From assembly GCF_041146395.1 (NCBI RefSeq), contig NC_091008.1, positions 4,415,501 through 4,479,500 of the forward strand: a stretch of 64,000 nucleotides of DNA, in the 5' to 3' direction. The first letter of the stretch is position 1; every line of letters begins with the position of its first letter. This document shows, in pieces, positions 1-17,206 of this stretch. Position numbers and translations under genes: made by a program. The notes beneath the pieces are model-generated. The model was not told where the DNA came from. It did not search any database and saw only the letters and a program-made list of their open reading frames with translations. The stretch comes from Eulemur rufifrons (Eukaryota; Chordata; Mammalia; Primates; Lemuridae).

Positions 1-1489
1 CTACATCCGTCTTAAAGTGGGATGATACTGGTAAGGCAAGACTGGAAAACAATTCTCACTTGGTTCCTTGGACTGCTCTCAAGCTGTTTACAATGGAGGA
101 GGAGTCGCAGAGAGGGCTTGGGGGGCGCAGGGCAAAGGAGAGAAACGTAGGCTGCAAATATATTTGTAGGCTGCTTCAACCACTCTGTTCCAGACTGAAA
201 ACGTTTCCCAATCTTATGAACAAGGACAAAGAGAGAGTTTCCTGAAGATACCTCGTACTGACATTGCAAATCATTGACTGTAACGTCAAACAAATACACA
301 TTCAGGGATGATAACACTAACTCCACAATAAAACAATTGCCAATGCAGAAACCCAGGGGAGATTAGTTTGTGCTCTCTGGCTGACCTAAGCTGGGGGAAC
401 AAAAGGACTTTCAGAAATTACTTTGAATTTGTTTGCGTTTCTTTCTTTACTTTCTTTGGAAAGTAAAAAATGCAAATTAAATTTACTTGGAAATAGCACT
501 GTAAAGAGTTGATGTCCCCAAAGATGGTTTCTTTTTGTTTTATATAAATGAATAAGGCTTTGCTTTTCTTAGTGGAGAGATCTTTTAGGCTTTTCCCCCT
601 TAGCCCACACACTACCGCTTCTGCCTGCTTGGACTTTAATGATTCAAGACAGCCTTGAGCTGGCTAGGAAAAGAAAATGACTGTTAAAAATTATCCTTGA
701 AATTGGTTATTTGGCAACATTCTTAATTGTATGAAAATTCATTAAGGCATATTTCATATATAATTAGCTCAAGGTTGTTGATTCTCCAGGCTTTATGGAT
801 TTGAATCTGATTGATAATAAAGTAAACAAGAGCATCGAATTTAAAGCATGGCTCTCTCGGGTTAGGACAAGCTTAATACAGTGTACAAGGAATTTGAAAG
901 ATCTAGGATATGTGTCTTAATCAACGTTAAATAGAATGGATAAGCTTTCAGCATTTTGAAAACGCTGGGTTAGGGTTTCTATTCTATTGTGTGTTTTCTG
1001 GCTGGGGACTAATAAGCATCACAGAGAACGTGATCTGAGGCAACTTTTTATTCTTGCATAAATCCAGAGTGAACCACCAAACAGTTGTTCGCTCAAAGTC
1101 AAGGTAATTTTCTTTTGACGGGTCCATTTGCTTCTGGGTTTCTAATTTATTGGCCTGCCTTTTCGGGGCTCTGTCTTCTTCGCAATTAAAGTAAAGCTTC
1201 TTCAGATTAGTGCAGCATTCGCTTGACAGGCTGTTTGGAAAATTTAAGATCGGAGAGGTGATTCGTTGGTGTTTTTCAAGTTTTTTAGTTTTAAGCAGCA
1301 CGTCTCCTTTTTATACCGGGTGGGGGGGTGGGGGGCTTTTGATTGGAAATGGATGCGGTGAGACAAAAGGAAGGAGGGAGGGCTGCCTGGTTGATCCTTG
1401 CACCTTTGAGGCCTTGACCTTCCCGCTCCCTTCTCCCAAGCCTTCCACTCCCACTAGCCTCATCTCTCCGACTCCTCGTCCCAACTAAA
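1..1489. other. Non-coding flank upstream of PITX2C (intron of the a/b isoforms)
   Basis: AT-rich unique sequence with no recognisable exon or repeat. The N-terminus specific to the a/b isoforms is not encoded here or anywhere in the window, so those exons lie further upstream. For a/b transcripts everything from 1 to 3507 is intron. Confidence 0.6.
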
Positions 1490-1907
1490 AGCCGGATCGC
1501 CTGTGGCCGGGCAGGAGCAGAATTCCCAAGAGCCTGCCCGTGTAGACCTGGTGGGCACTGCGAGGCGTTAGCCCGGCCCCGCACTGTTGATAGGTACAGA
1601 GGGGACCGTCCCTCCGCCGCGGCCCGGGGCGTCCTGATTGGTGCAGAGCCACGTCACTCGCGGCCGGCGGAGGGGCTGGGACGAGGCAGAGGCGGAGAGG
1701 GCCGGGGAGGGCCGCGGCGGAGTGACGTCTGGGCACCAGGAAGCCCGCCTCTGGTTTTAAGATGTTAGGCCAACAGGGAAACGCGGAGCCGCAGAGCTGA
1801 TCGGCCGCTCGCCCGGGTGCCTGGAGCTGAGCTGCGGCGAGGCCCGGCTCCGGCCCGACGGCCCGAGGGGTGTGCGTGTGCGCGCCGCCCGGGGTGCGCT
1901 CGGGGCC

Positions 1908-1973
1908 CGCGCCACCGCCACCGCCACCGCCACAGCCACCGCCGCAGCCGCCGCCGCCGCCGCCGCCGCCGCG
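1908..1973 (+). repeat. CCACCG / CCG trinucleotide repeat in the PITX2C leader
   Basis: About 66 bases are built from CCA-CCG units that turn into a run of pure CCG. The repeat lies in the presumed 5' leader or proximal promoter and is likely length-polymorphic. Confidence 0.9.
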
Positions 1974-2012
1974 GAGGATCTAATATCAGCTACCTGTCCC
2001 TGTCACTCTTGA

Positions 2013-6690
<4,678 letters not shown>

Positions 6691-7400
6691 GCCGCGCCCG
6701 CAGCGCCGCCGGGATCCTGGGACCGTGCCGGAGGGGGCAACTCCGCCCTTGAAAGACTGGGAATTATGCTAGAAGGTCGTGGGCACTAAAGAAAGGGAGA
6801 GAAAGAGAAGCTAGAGAGAGAGAGAAAAGGAAACCACTGAATCAAAGAGCGATCTCCTTTGATTGCAAAGAGATGTCCTCGGTGTCTGACATCTTTCACT
6901 CAAGTATTTCCAACAGTTGCAAGGACACACGAACACAAGCAAACGTTTGACTGGATATGACATTTTAACATTACTATAAGCTTGTTATTTTTTAAGTTTA
7001 GCATTGTTAACATTAAAATGACAAAGGATGTATATATATCGAAATGTCAAATTAATTTTATAAAAGCAGTTGTTAGTAATATCACAACAGTGTTTTTAAA
7101 GGTTAGGCTTTAAAATAAAGCATGTTATACAGAAGCGATTAGGATTTTTCGCTTTCAAGCAAGGGAATGTATATACTAAATGCCACACTGTATGTTTCTA
7201 ACATATTATTATTATAAAAAAAAATGTGTGAATATCCAGTTTTAGAATAGTTTCTCTGGTGGATGCAAATGATGTTTCTGAAACTGCTATGTACAACCTA
7301 CCCTGTGTATAACATTTCGTACAATATTATTGTTTTACTTTTCAGCAAATATGAAAAAAATGTGTTTTATTTCATGGGAGTAAAATATACTGCATACAAA
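6691..7400 (+). other. PITX2: PITX2 3' UTR
   Basis: The sequence after the stop becomes AT-rich and conserved-looking. The likely cleavage point is near 7400, after the variant signal AGTAAA. A canonical AATAAA at about 7112 could give a shorter form. Another AATAAA near 7533, followed by an A-rich stretch, could give a slightly longer one. Confidence 0.7.
7379..7384 (+). terminator. PITX2: Variant polyadenylation signal AGTAAA of PITX2
   Basis: AGTAAA lies 16 bases before ATACAAA, where I recall human PITX2 transcripts ending. AGTAAA is a known functional variant of AATAAA. The exact end is inferred. Confidence 0.55.
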
Positions 7401-8501
7401 TTGGTCTGGATTCTTTCTGCCCTTCTCTGTCTTCTGGCCAGGGCATCCCAGTCATTGCCCCCTAAACAAGCCAGTTCCCTCTGCCTGCCTAGTTAAACAT
7501 ACAAGGCAGCAGTACCTATTTAAATTTGGTAGAAATAAATTATAGCCCTGCATCAGAACCTAAAAAAGAAAAAAAAAAAAAAGAGGCACTTCCAGGGAGA
7601 AAAAGCTGCAAAGTCTGGTCTTGTCTCTCAGATTTTTCTTTGGCTTAAACCCCAAGGATTCCATTATTGTTAGCAAATAATATAAGAGAGAAAGAAGAAA
7701 GGAGAAAGAAATCTAGCAAGTATGCCAACCTGGAATGACTCTCAAGTTAACTCCTTTAGGGGAAGCCTGCACCTCCAGTAAATTGTTCTGGAGAAATATT
7801 TGTGCATGTGTACATGTACAGTTTATATACATTCCTCTCAGGAGGAATACATCTATAATAAATTTACAAGGAAACACCTCCAGTTCAAAATATTTAGGCC
7901 TCCAACGTTTATCTTTCAGGCTTAAGTAGAGAGATCCTTCATGTTATATTGCATTTCTATTTCCAAATCCTTTGGAGACATTAAAAGAAACAAAGACCAT
8001 TTCTAATAACTACAGCCCTTCAGTTTCTCAAAGAGCCCAGGGGTTGAGAGGTTAGAGTGGAGTTTCCTGAGTCTTGTCGAGCAATATGTAGTTGAGGCAA
8101 AGGTCGTGCTCCCTGTGTTTTGTTTTAAATAATATTGACCCATTAATTCTAAACCTGCTTGTTCCTGAAATTATACAGGATTATAGTTTGCAAACAGCGG
8201 GGCAATGAAGCAAATCAAGATGAATTACGTCCCCAGCCCTCCCTCCCATCCTCTGACATCTAAACGGGGATTGAGGCCGGTGTGAGTGTTTAAAAGAACT
8301 TGAAGCACCGCTCGACTTCTTGATCGGTGGTTTTTGGCTCTTTTTTTAAAAAAATGTGAAATTTGATTTCATAACAAATAGAAGCAGATGCAGCTTAGCC
8401 CCAAAGAATTCATCACCATGGCCCTGGGAGGATGGGGTGTGTGGGGGGTGGGAAGTGCTAAGGTCTTTTATCATTCTTGTCACCCATCCCCCTCCGCGCG
8501 C

Positions 8502-8540
<39 letters not shown>

Positions 8541-8820
8541 AACACAGCAGGCGAGGACAAACACCACGCCAGGGAACTTAGAGCGAAAAGTAGCCGCCGG
8601 TTTTCTGGAGCCGAGAAAACCTGTGTTTTTGCGCGCCTCGATTGCTTTTATCTGGCTGCAACTTTACCTAAAAGCTTCTGGAGCTCAAACACGGAGGCTT
8701 TGTTCTGCAAGGAACTGCTGCCGCCACTTAAAGAGATTGCAGATAATGTTCCCTCGATTTAAGATCTGTGCTCAACGCACATTAACTTTCTTTCTTTTTC
8801 TTTCTTTTTGAAAGCTCTGT
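7401..8820. other. Non-coding DNA just downstream of PITX2
   Basis: AT-rich unique sequence with A-rich patches (7562-7582) and no convincing exon. A (CA)n run is listed separately. Some parts (8150-8400) look slowly evolving by eye, but this cannot be tested here. Confidence 0.5.
8503..8535 (+). repeat. (CA)n microsatellite
   Basis: About 16 CA units starting after CTTA, followed by CTCACAAACACA. Confidence 0.95.
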
Positions 8821-9140
8821 CTCCAACCCGCGGCGGGATCACGCGGCAGTGGGGGGGGGGGCTCACATAAAAGCCCTTTGGACGAGGGTCACCTCTGTCC
8901 TTGTCGTTCACTTGAGAGCAGTGGAGAGGAAAGCGGTCCCCACGGGCGGACTTTGGCTTCTGGAGCCGCGGGGCCCACCGGTCCGGGGCCTCTCCGCGCC
9001 TCCGCGGGGTCGGGGGAGGGAAGGGGCGAGGCGGGGGGAGGGAAGGGGCGAGGCGGGGGGGAGCAAAGGAGCCAGGAGAGGGGATTTGGGGATGGGGGCT
9101 GGAATCTCTAAGGAGACCCGCGGGGAGAGTCTGCGGCTCC
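8820..9140. other. CpG- and G-rich patch downstream of PITX2
   Basis: A marked rise in G+C and CpG with several G-runs, including a ten-G run near 8852. It contains the tandem repeat at 9012-9055. No gene is attached to it. Confidence 0.6.
9012..9055 (+). repeat. Two tandem copies of a 22-base G-rich unit
   Basis: The unit starts GGGGGAGGGAAGGGGCGAGG and occurs perfectly at 9012-9033 and 9034-9055, followed by more G. Repeated runs of three or more G make G-quadruplex formation plausible. Confidence 0.9.
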
Positions 9141-10320
9141 TGCAGGTCGGTGAGTGCCCTGGGAGTGCTGGGTGAAGGAGGTGGATCTCGGCCTAGTTTG
9201 GTGGCTGAAATGCAACTACGCGGGGAAATCAATCAACCTGCAGGAAACAAAAAAAAATGGAAGTCGAGGTTTAGGAAGAATTGTCACTTCCCCGACTTGA
9301 GTGGTGCACACTGGGGGGGGCGGAGACTTGAGGCCGAATAGAGAGGCCTTTCCTATCACCTAAGTTCTTTTCCCCTGAACTTCCAGAAGGAAGAATTGTA
9401 CCCTCTCCCCCCTTCTGCCCCCATCCCCATCCCTGATAGCCCCCCAGGCCACCGGCCCCTTTCTGCACCTCCTTGTCCCTTGGAGCAAGAAGCCGGTGGA
9501 GTCGATCGCCTCGCCCCTGTCGCTCCCACGCCAGTGTCCCTTGCAGCCCTGCTACAGCCACCGCCTCGGTTCCACTCAATCGATTTTTGCTGCATGTCAA
9601 CACTTATTACCGGTGAGTGTGAGGGTATTTTTTTCTCCTTCTCTAGGTCTCTTAATGATTTCTGAGCTAGTTGTGTATTAAAGTGCTTAAAGGAACCTTT
9701 AACGTAATCTATAGCATGAACACCAACCTCCCCCGCCTGGGTTCAAAGATGGCGAGCTCGGGGGCCGGGCGGCAGGGAGCCCAGGCCTCCCGGGCCTCAG
9801 CCCACCGCCACCCACCGCCTAGAGCCACCAGGGGTTGGCCTGGCCCGGGGCAGGGACCCCCGCGCAGACGACATTAGTCTAGGGGCTTTCTCTCCCCCCC
9901 CCCAGCCCCCGCCCACCTGTTACTCACTTGCGCTGTTTCTTCTCCTGGTGTCCTTGGTCTATCTTGGGATTTTTATTTTATTTTATTTTTTACAAAATTT
10001 TAAAATATTTCCCAGGCCCCAAACTCTTCATTCCCCTCATTCTGATTTCATATTGGTGGAGACCTGGGGAGTGATGTCTACAGGCCCAATTGAGACATGT
10101 CCCAACTTCCTCCGGGTTCCTAAATCTGAGTTTGAATGCCTACGACTTGGTTAAAAATGTCATTTTAAAAAATATGTTGGGAAGCCTGGGCCATATAGGC
10201 GGATTAGGAGGCAAATCCTCCTCCTCCCCTCCTTGCCCTGCTCTTTTTCTCACCCCCACCTCTTTCTACGAGGTGCTGAAACCCGGGAGTCCTTTTAGGA
10301 CTGCAACAAAAAAAATTAAT
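9141..10320. other. Non-coding DNA with a YY1-like site and PITX/FOXH1-like cores
   Basis: No exon is recognisable. AAGATGGCG at 9746-9754 matches a YY1 site in a locally CpG-rich stretch. TGTGTATT (FOXH1-like) is near 9670, and a GGATTA core lies near 10200. A C-run is at 9896-9903. Confidence 0.4.
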
Positions 10321-10720
10321 GGGAAAAAATAAACAGCGTCTTAAAAGTCCCAATATTCCTCGAAAGCCCCATAAATTAACCCTATGAAGAGCGGCGAGCC
10401 CTTTTAAGGAGAGTCTATAAAAATCCAGCGAGTTCTCGGTGGAGGACTACCCTCCCCCCAGCCACTGTGGCGAATGTGACCAAACAAAGGTCTGCCCTGC
10501 AATCCACATCCTAATCCACGGGCGCCCCCCGCCGCCGTCGCCGGGACTCCCCGGCCTCCGGCCGCCCACAGTCGACGCTGGCTGTGCCTGGAGTCCCCGG
10601 CTCGCTGATCTGACTTTTTTAGAGAGGATGAAAAAAGCAGGGGTGTAATCAGATCAGAGGCCTTTATGAATATAGACTCCCTATTGATTGATTTATAAAC
10701 CCCCCAGCGAACTGCAGTTA
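10321..10720. promoter_or_regulatory. Candidate enhancer block 3 kb downstream of PITX2
   Basis: This repeat-free block holds a dense set of motif matches. It has a perfect CArG box CCTTTTAAGG (10400-10409, SRF-type), TATAAAAATCC just after it, CAAACAAAGG (SOX/FOX-like) and TGATTGATTTATA (PBX/HOX-like). There is no open frame of note. The enhancer role is inference from motifs only. Confidence 0.35.
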
Positions 10721-12620
10721 ATCTAAGCACACGGCAAGCAAGCAACGTGGCTGCCTGAAGGGGAAGTAAACTGGAGGAATTTCTAGGAGCAAATATTCAG
10801 AAGGAATTTTGTTTAATACCTTTCCTTCCCCCAGCCTCCCAAACAATTGCATTTTAACTGAAGTTGGGAAAATGGTAATTAACAATGAATTTTTTAAAAA
10901 AAAAAAAATATGGGTTAAACAGAAACACATAAATCGATTTACCTTTTCAGGTTTCAGCAGACAACATCGGGGAAGTTTTACTCTAATCTTAAAAAGTTAT
11001 CACTCTCGCCCCCTCCCTGCCTGTCCCCACCCCCTCCCCAAGGGAGGACTTCTCATTGTTGACTTTCTATCTGAAAAAATAGAAACCAGAATATTGTGTC
11101 TGAGATGCGTAACTTCATTCACGTCCGTGCTGAGCATTTGATGCATTTCATGTAAATGTTGATTTTAGATTTTGTTTCAAGATTAAAGTCCTACAGGAAA
11201 TAAAATATATCCTACCGAAGATGTATTTAATTCTACTTCATTGCCTTTAAAAAATCATTTCTACTTTTGTAACAACGCATTGCTAACTGTTCAGTGGCAG
11301 TGGTGGAAACCAGGAGTTTCTTGAAGCTTAAGTTACTCAGCAGAAGAATGGCTAGAAGCCATCTGAATTCCTTATACATTGAGAAAAACATTTTTCAAAC
11401 ATTTAATGGCTACGTGGTAAAGGTGTTTATTGTGGGGTGGCAGTGAGGGAGGGGCTGCATGTTTTTCTTCTCTCAGAAGGACTCAGAGAGGTTCAGCCTC
11501 ACTGGACCCTCCCTCAGCAGGGTGTGTGTCTGTGCCCTGTGACTTTGATGGATCTTTCCAGACCCAGGCCTTCTAGTCTTCTGGCAAAAATGTTTGAGAT
11601 GCTTCCCAACCCTCCTGCTCTCTCTTTTTCTTCCCCATCTTCTCTTTCTCCTGTTTTGTTCGTCCACTGCCAAGATTTTGTTTTGTCTCCTGTTTTGTTT
11701 TTCCCCCTAGTCAAGCAACTTAGAAAATGGCCCCTCTAATGCAGGGACTTGATGATGTACCAAGACAAGGCCTGTGGCGGTTTCCCTACAGCCCAGGACT
11801 CCCTCTACCAAAGCTTCCTCTCCCCAAAAACAGCAAAGCTCTCTGCCTCCGCAGAGGGTTTGCAGCGGCGCCGGACGTCCCTGCCCGCTGTCCTGGGCAG
11901 GAGCATTTATCCTGGTCTCTCTGGGAAGATGAGACCTAGAACCGTCCCCGCTGTCCCTGAGAAAGCGATGGCGGCAGCATGTGGAATGTGACGTGGAACT
12001 CAGACCAGTGACAGCTGAATTCTTGGGTGCGTTTCCCCATTCTGCCAGTGTCAACGGTCCCCAAAACTCTGCTTCTCTGGGCAGGTATCACGGTGGGGTG
12101 GCTGCACCCAGGAGAAGCTTGATAACATCTTACTCTGTCCTCCCGGATGGACTGGCAGGGCCTTCTCGGTTGTCACTTACTGCGGTGTCGGTGTCTGCAT
12201 CTGGTTGACCACTGGCCTCCCTGATAGCTTCGGCCCGCTGTGTGCGGGCGAGGGGGAGGAGGGGAGGGGACGACAGGGGACACCGACGTGGACGGAGGTG
12301 GAGACCCTGCAGGCCATCCCCAGCGCCAAGGAAGGGGCTTTGCCTGCCAGAGGCTAAGGCTACAACAGACTACTCATGACTTTTTTAGAAAATAAAATAA
12401 TATCAAAAAAAAAAAGAAGAAGAAAGGAAAGTAAAATAAAGCCCCCCCACTCCTGGCGCTGGGCCTCCGGTGAGGTTCCTTCAAGGGACTCTACTGACCT
12501 CAACACCTCCAGCCCCTGCTTGAAATCCGTGAAATCAAGGGAGCCGTTCTTATCTGATGAGGTGGTGTCTTGTTTGTCTGTTTCTCAGACAAAAAAAAAA
12601 AAAAAAAAAAAAAGCCCCAA
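10721..12620. other. Non-coding DNA, AT-rich then moderately GC-rich
   Basis: No convincing exon or recognisable transposon. A poly-A/AAG-rich patch is at 12405-12435 and a pure A-run at about 12590-12613. Confidence 0.45.
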
Positions 12621-14200
12621 ATCCTGCTAATGCCGGGCTGCAGCTCTGGGCTCCAGCTTCCTGGCGCGAAGCTCCCCAGCCCGGAGCCTCCTTCCCTGCG
12701 TACCCGGAGCCCGGGCCACCCTGGCAACCGCCACGCGCTGGGGGACGGCAGTTTGGGGAGCCCACCAAGCCCTTTTGGATCCCTGAATTCCGCGGGGACC
12801 ACGCGGCCCGGCTCTCAGAACGATCTGAGGTGCAGCCCGCTCCACCTGAGCGTGCCCCCCAAGGTGGCTTCTCCTAGGTCCTCATTGGCCGCCTGAACCG
12901 TGGTTTGGGGACAACTGCATCCTAACCGCTTTCCATTGACCAGAACAGCTGCTGTATCTTGATGTTCATTTTTTTGACCGGTGACATGAGAAGATGTGCT
13001 GCCTCCATTTGCCCTGACAATATTTTCAGAGGCGCTGGGAGAAGTGGGAACACGAAGGCCACCTACGCACCTCCGGGGTCGCCCTCTGGGTCCTGGCACT
13101 CAAGCGTCTGCAAGGCCCTCCGGACATCAAAACCGGAATCTAATCTGCAGCTGCCGCTGCGCCCCCACTTCCCGCCCGCGTCCCTACCCTGAAGCCCCAG
13201 GCCAGGGAGAGAAGCCTGGGTGCTGGGGCCGCACCCAGCGGCCTCGGGGTCCAGCTGGGGCTCAGAGCCCGGCCTCGCGCCCGCGCCCCGGACGCCCCCC
13301 GCACGCGCCGCTCCCGGCCTGGGCGGTCGCCTCGTGGGCGGTCGGAGCCTCCAGGGACGATCGCGCTGGGCTGGGGCCGCCCTTGTGCCGGTTTCTCTGC
13401 TCTCTGCTCCGGGGACCAAAGGAGTCCCGGGCCGGAGGAACCTCCCCGCCCCCATCCCTTCTCACCCTTTCTGGGGCCTCTGCTCCTTCTCTGCCCAGCG
13501 GCCATATACCTTGAAGGGGTCATCCCTGCCTGCCTCCTCCAAGATGCCTCTGGAAGCCCAGGGGTTGAACATTAACCGGCCGGAGCTATAGACTGGGGTA
13601 AAACGTTACACATAAAAATGAATCATCTATCCGATCCTGGGAGCGAGGACCTATAGCGAGTTGTGACTCTCCGGGCAGCCACTTCCTGGGGACCGTTCGG
13701 CCACAGGCGGCCCAGGGCAGGTGAGGGCTGGAGGCACGGGGGTTACCGAGCCAGCCTTTCTCCTTGCGCAGCCTGAGGCTAAGGGCTCCTACCTCAAGAG
13801 AATTTCCTTTCCTTTCACTCTCGAGAAAGGTCTGAAACAGGTTTTCGTCTCTATATTATAAAGTTTAGTGGGTGCAGCCGGCGCTTAGGAGGACCTGGTG
13901 CCCACGGGGCTGAGAAAGGTCGCACCTCTGCCAGCCCTGGAGCTCGGGATGGGCTCCCTGGAGCAGGGCTGGGTGGCTCGGGAGTGGCCGTGGGAGCCCC
14001 GGAACCCAGGCCTGCAGCGGGAGGGGAGGCGCGCAGTGGGCGGTGCAACCTGGCTCTGGCGCAGGGACCCGGCCAGAGCTGGCCCTGGGGCTGCGACCAC
14101 GCGCAAGCCCTGGCCTGTGGTCGCACCCAGATCCCAGGCTTCCGTCCCCGATCCCACCCCCCCACTCGCCTGGGCCCTGCCTCTCCCCGACCGTGACCAA
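12620..14200. other. CpG-rich, gene-free region (CpG island cluster)
   Basis: Two dense CpG-rich stretches (about 12620-13560 and 13640-14200) lie 5-7 kb past the PITX2 polyA site. Long open frames in several overlapping phases here are a by-product of high GC. I see no protein-family match, start context or splice structure. Orphan CpG islands are common around Polycomb-controlled developmental genes such as PITX2. Confidence 0.55.
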
Positions 14201-17179
14201 ATTCTTTTCTGCAAACACAAGTAATCAAAAGTAACAATGATAACTTCTGCACCGACTCGTGGGCTGGGCCCACGTGCCCAGTTAAATACACAGAATTTAT
14301 AAAACGGTAACAGAGCTGAAGCGAGAATCCAAGATAGTGCACCTCCTGCGCTCCCGTGCCCTCACCTGGATACAGGAGTGACTCAGGGGCCCGCAAATTC
14401 CTGGATGGGAAGGTGATTCTGTTTCTGTATCTCCTTCCCCCTCTACCTAATCCTCTTCCCCTCCTCCCCCGTTCAAGAAAAGAGATAAAGTAGGTGCAGG
14501 CTAGAGAAAGAGGTGATGTCACATAGACTTTCAGGAATTGCCAACCACCATGGAGAACAAGTTTTATGCCTCTTGAGAAGGTTGGTTTATTTCTTATGCA
14601 AGGTAGTTGTTTATTTCAAATGCAGTGCCTGGTCCATAATAACCTCTCAGTAAACATTTTTTTTTTGAACAGGTGGCGTGCTCTCTCTCCCAACCTGGAC
14701 CCTACCTCTGACCTGTGTATTAAACCAGCAGAATTTTTGCTGAGAACATTCACCGAGATCTTTGTGTTTAGGGGTGTGAGACAGTGGCCAGGGTGCTGTG
14801 CATGTCTGGCATGAGCTCTGCATCATCCCATCACTCTCAGTGACATCTTTGCTTCCTCAAAGGCCACTGCTGCTTCTTCGGTGTGTTCAGAGCCAGCACA
14901 GTGACCCTGAGAATTTCTGGCAGGGAATGGAGGAGGGTGGCAACAGAGAGAGACATGCAGTGAACAGGTTTTTCAGAGCCTCACCAGGCATGGAGCGGGT
15001 GGGGAGTACTGTGTATGTGTATTCATTGGACCATCAGGGTTTGAAACCATCAGGGTTTCTCTGGGAACCCCTCAGTTCCCAGAGAAAATGGCTCTGCATG
15101 TGAAATGTGGTTAGAGTGTTTATCACTTCACGCAGTGTCACTGCTCTAACTTCAGTGCACACAATGTTCTGTGTCATTTCCATGGAGCAATGCAGCCCAA
15201 CTTTGTCATCACCCAACTTTGTGTTACCGCGCTCTCCCAAGAAAAACAGAATTGACTAGAATATGCCACTAATTAGCTCCAGACAGACAATGAACACATC
15301 AAAGCAAATAAATAAAAAGGTATGAATCTCACACTGGGCTGTCCTTCGGTGACTTGGAGACACAGAGAACTATAGGTGAGGAAAGGGCATTTGCATTTAA
15401 AAGGCAGTGGTTGGGGAAAGACGTATTATAAAGGGTATTGCAGCATTCATGCAAACTGTCTTCTCCCCCAACCTAATTACCATGTTATCTGACACCCTAG
15501 ATCTATTTGTGTCCTGGGTAACAGACAGTTTGACCAAGAGGTCACAGACTAGAGGGCTGGGGTGACTGGAAACAAGTTTGACAAGAAAGGAATCTGGGTG
15601 GGGTGCCACCATGGAGGTGGAGAGAGGATGAGGCCACAGTGGCGGTGGCAGCCTAGCAACCCAGAGCCTCTGCTGGACCCTGCATTTCCACAAAGTGCCT
15701 TGTCACAGAATGGGGCACCAGGGGTAGCTGTCAACACAGCTTCATGGATGTGAGAAATTTAAGTCTTTCTCTACATCTCTTTTCTTTACCTTCCTTTGAT
15801 TTCCTACCTTCTTCCTTTCCTCCATTTTTCTTGCCCTTCCTCCACCTCAGTAGGCTGTCCCCAGAATTCTGGTTGCTCCGGGATTATCCTCTCCTTGTCC
15901 TCTCTTTTGAGTGATGGCTTCAGATCGTTTTTAGTGTTCACTTTCCAGCTATGCAAGTTGTTTTATGCAATCAAGAGTTTACCTGTAAACCGTTTGTATT
16001 CGTGAGTACAGCAATAAAGGCTTCAGGACCGATAAGCGAGGCATGCAATATTGAAAGCTGTCTTTTCAGAGCATAAGACGGACTGTGCACATTCTTTAAT
16101 AAAGCCCCCCTGTGTGCAAGGTGGACTGGGAGGGTCGATGGGCATACTCCCTTCACTCCAGGCAACATGACCCTTGGCATTCTCACCACCCAAGTGGGAG
16201 ATCTCAGTTCATTTCACCTTTGTCACCTCAGAAGCTCCTCCTCCCTGGAACTTCCACCCATGGACTTGCACACATGATCAAAATTATGTGTTCCAAGAAA
16301 ACACAGAAATAGTCCTTTGTAGAGTTTATGTGCTAATATGAGTTCCTCTCTGCATCTCTCCAGATAAATGCGGTTGTTTTTCTTGTGCTATCTCCTCTTA
16401 TTATTGGATCGGCTGTATTTTATGGCGATTTGTCTTCCTTTTAGGATTGGGACACTCCATTGTCATCCTGCAACTCTTCTGGATTAGAACTTGGCTGAAA
16501 GATATCTTCTGCTCTACAGAGGGGCTGCTTTACCCTTCATTAGCCCCTTCTTTTCCTTTCTAACTGCCTCCAAAATCTCACTTAAAGGTAATTCTAAATT
16601 TCACAACTCTCCCTTCTTTTACTTTTAAAATTTCATATCTGGGCACTTACTATTCCCAGACCTCAAAACTACCTTTCATCCATATTACTTCTTTGGCAAT
16701 TGCCATACGGGGTATTTTATTATGAGTTAAGATTTTGGGCATCACCTTTTTTTTTTTTTTTTTTTTTAGCTTCTTGTGGGAGCCAGCTGAAATACCTGGT
16801 AAGATAGTAGATGTTCAATAAATGCCTGTTTATCAAATACTATAATTAAAAGCTTTGTTCACAAAAATAAAAGTTCAAAGACATTAAAATCTATTGAATT
16901 GGCATGAATTAAGTCTCAGATTTATTCTAATTAATTTCTTAATCCTTTTCCCAACAAATTAGACATGTAAAAGAATTCTATAGCAGAAATTTCATCCTAA
17001 TCTTTTTCATCAACGCTACCAACATCACTACATCAGAGCATTTTTAGGATGATGAATCGTGACCAGGGTTCATAAGATACTGGACAAATTTTAATATCTC
17101 TTAAAATACCTACATTAAAGAAGTTTTTTTTTAAATTTAGTTTGGGGAATATGTGGGGTAAAGGAAGTAGAGAGAGGAG

Positions 17180-17206
17180 ATGTGTGTGTGTGTGTGTGTG
17201 TGTGTA
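17180..17206 (+). repeat. (TG)n microsatellite
   Basis: About 12 TG units following AGGAGA. Confidence 0.95.

Noticed and set aside
1..2000. PITX2 a/b-specific first exons
   Set aside because: The a/b N-terminal coding sequence is not found in any frame; those exons must lie upstream of the window.
13851..14522. 223-residue open frame on the - strand in the CpG-rich region
   Set aside because: Composition-driven: overlapping open frames exist in other phases, no family motif, no splice or start context.
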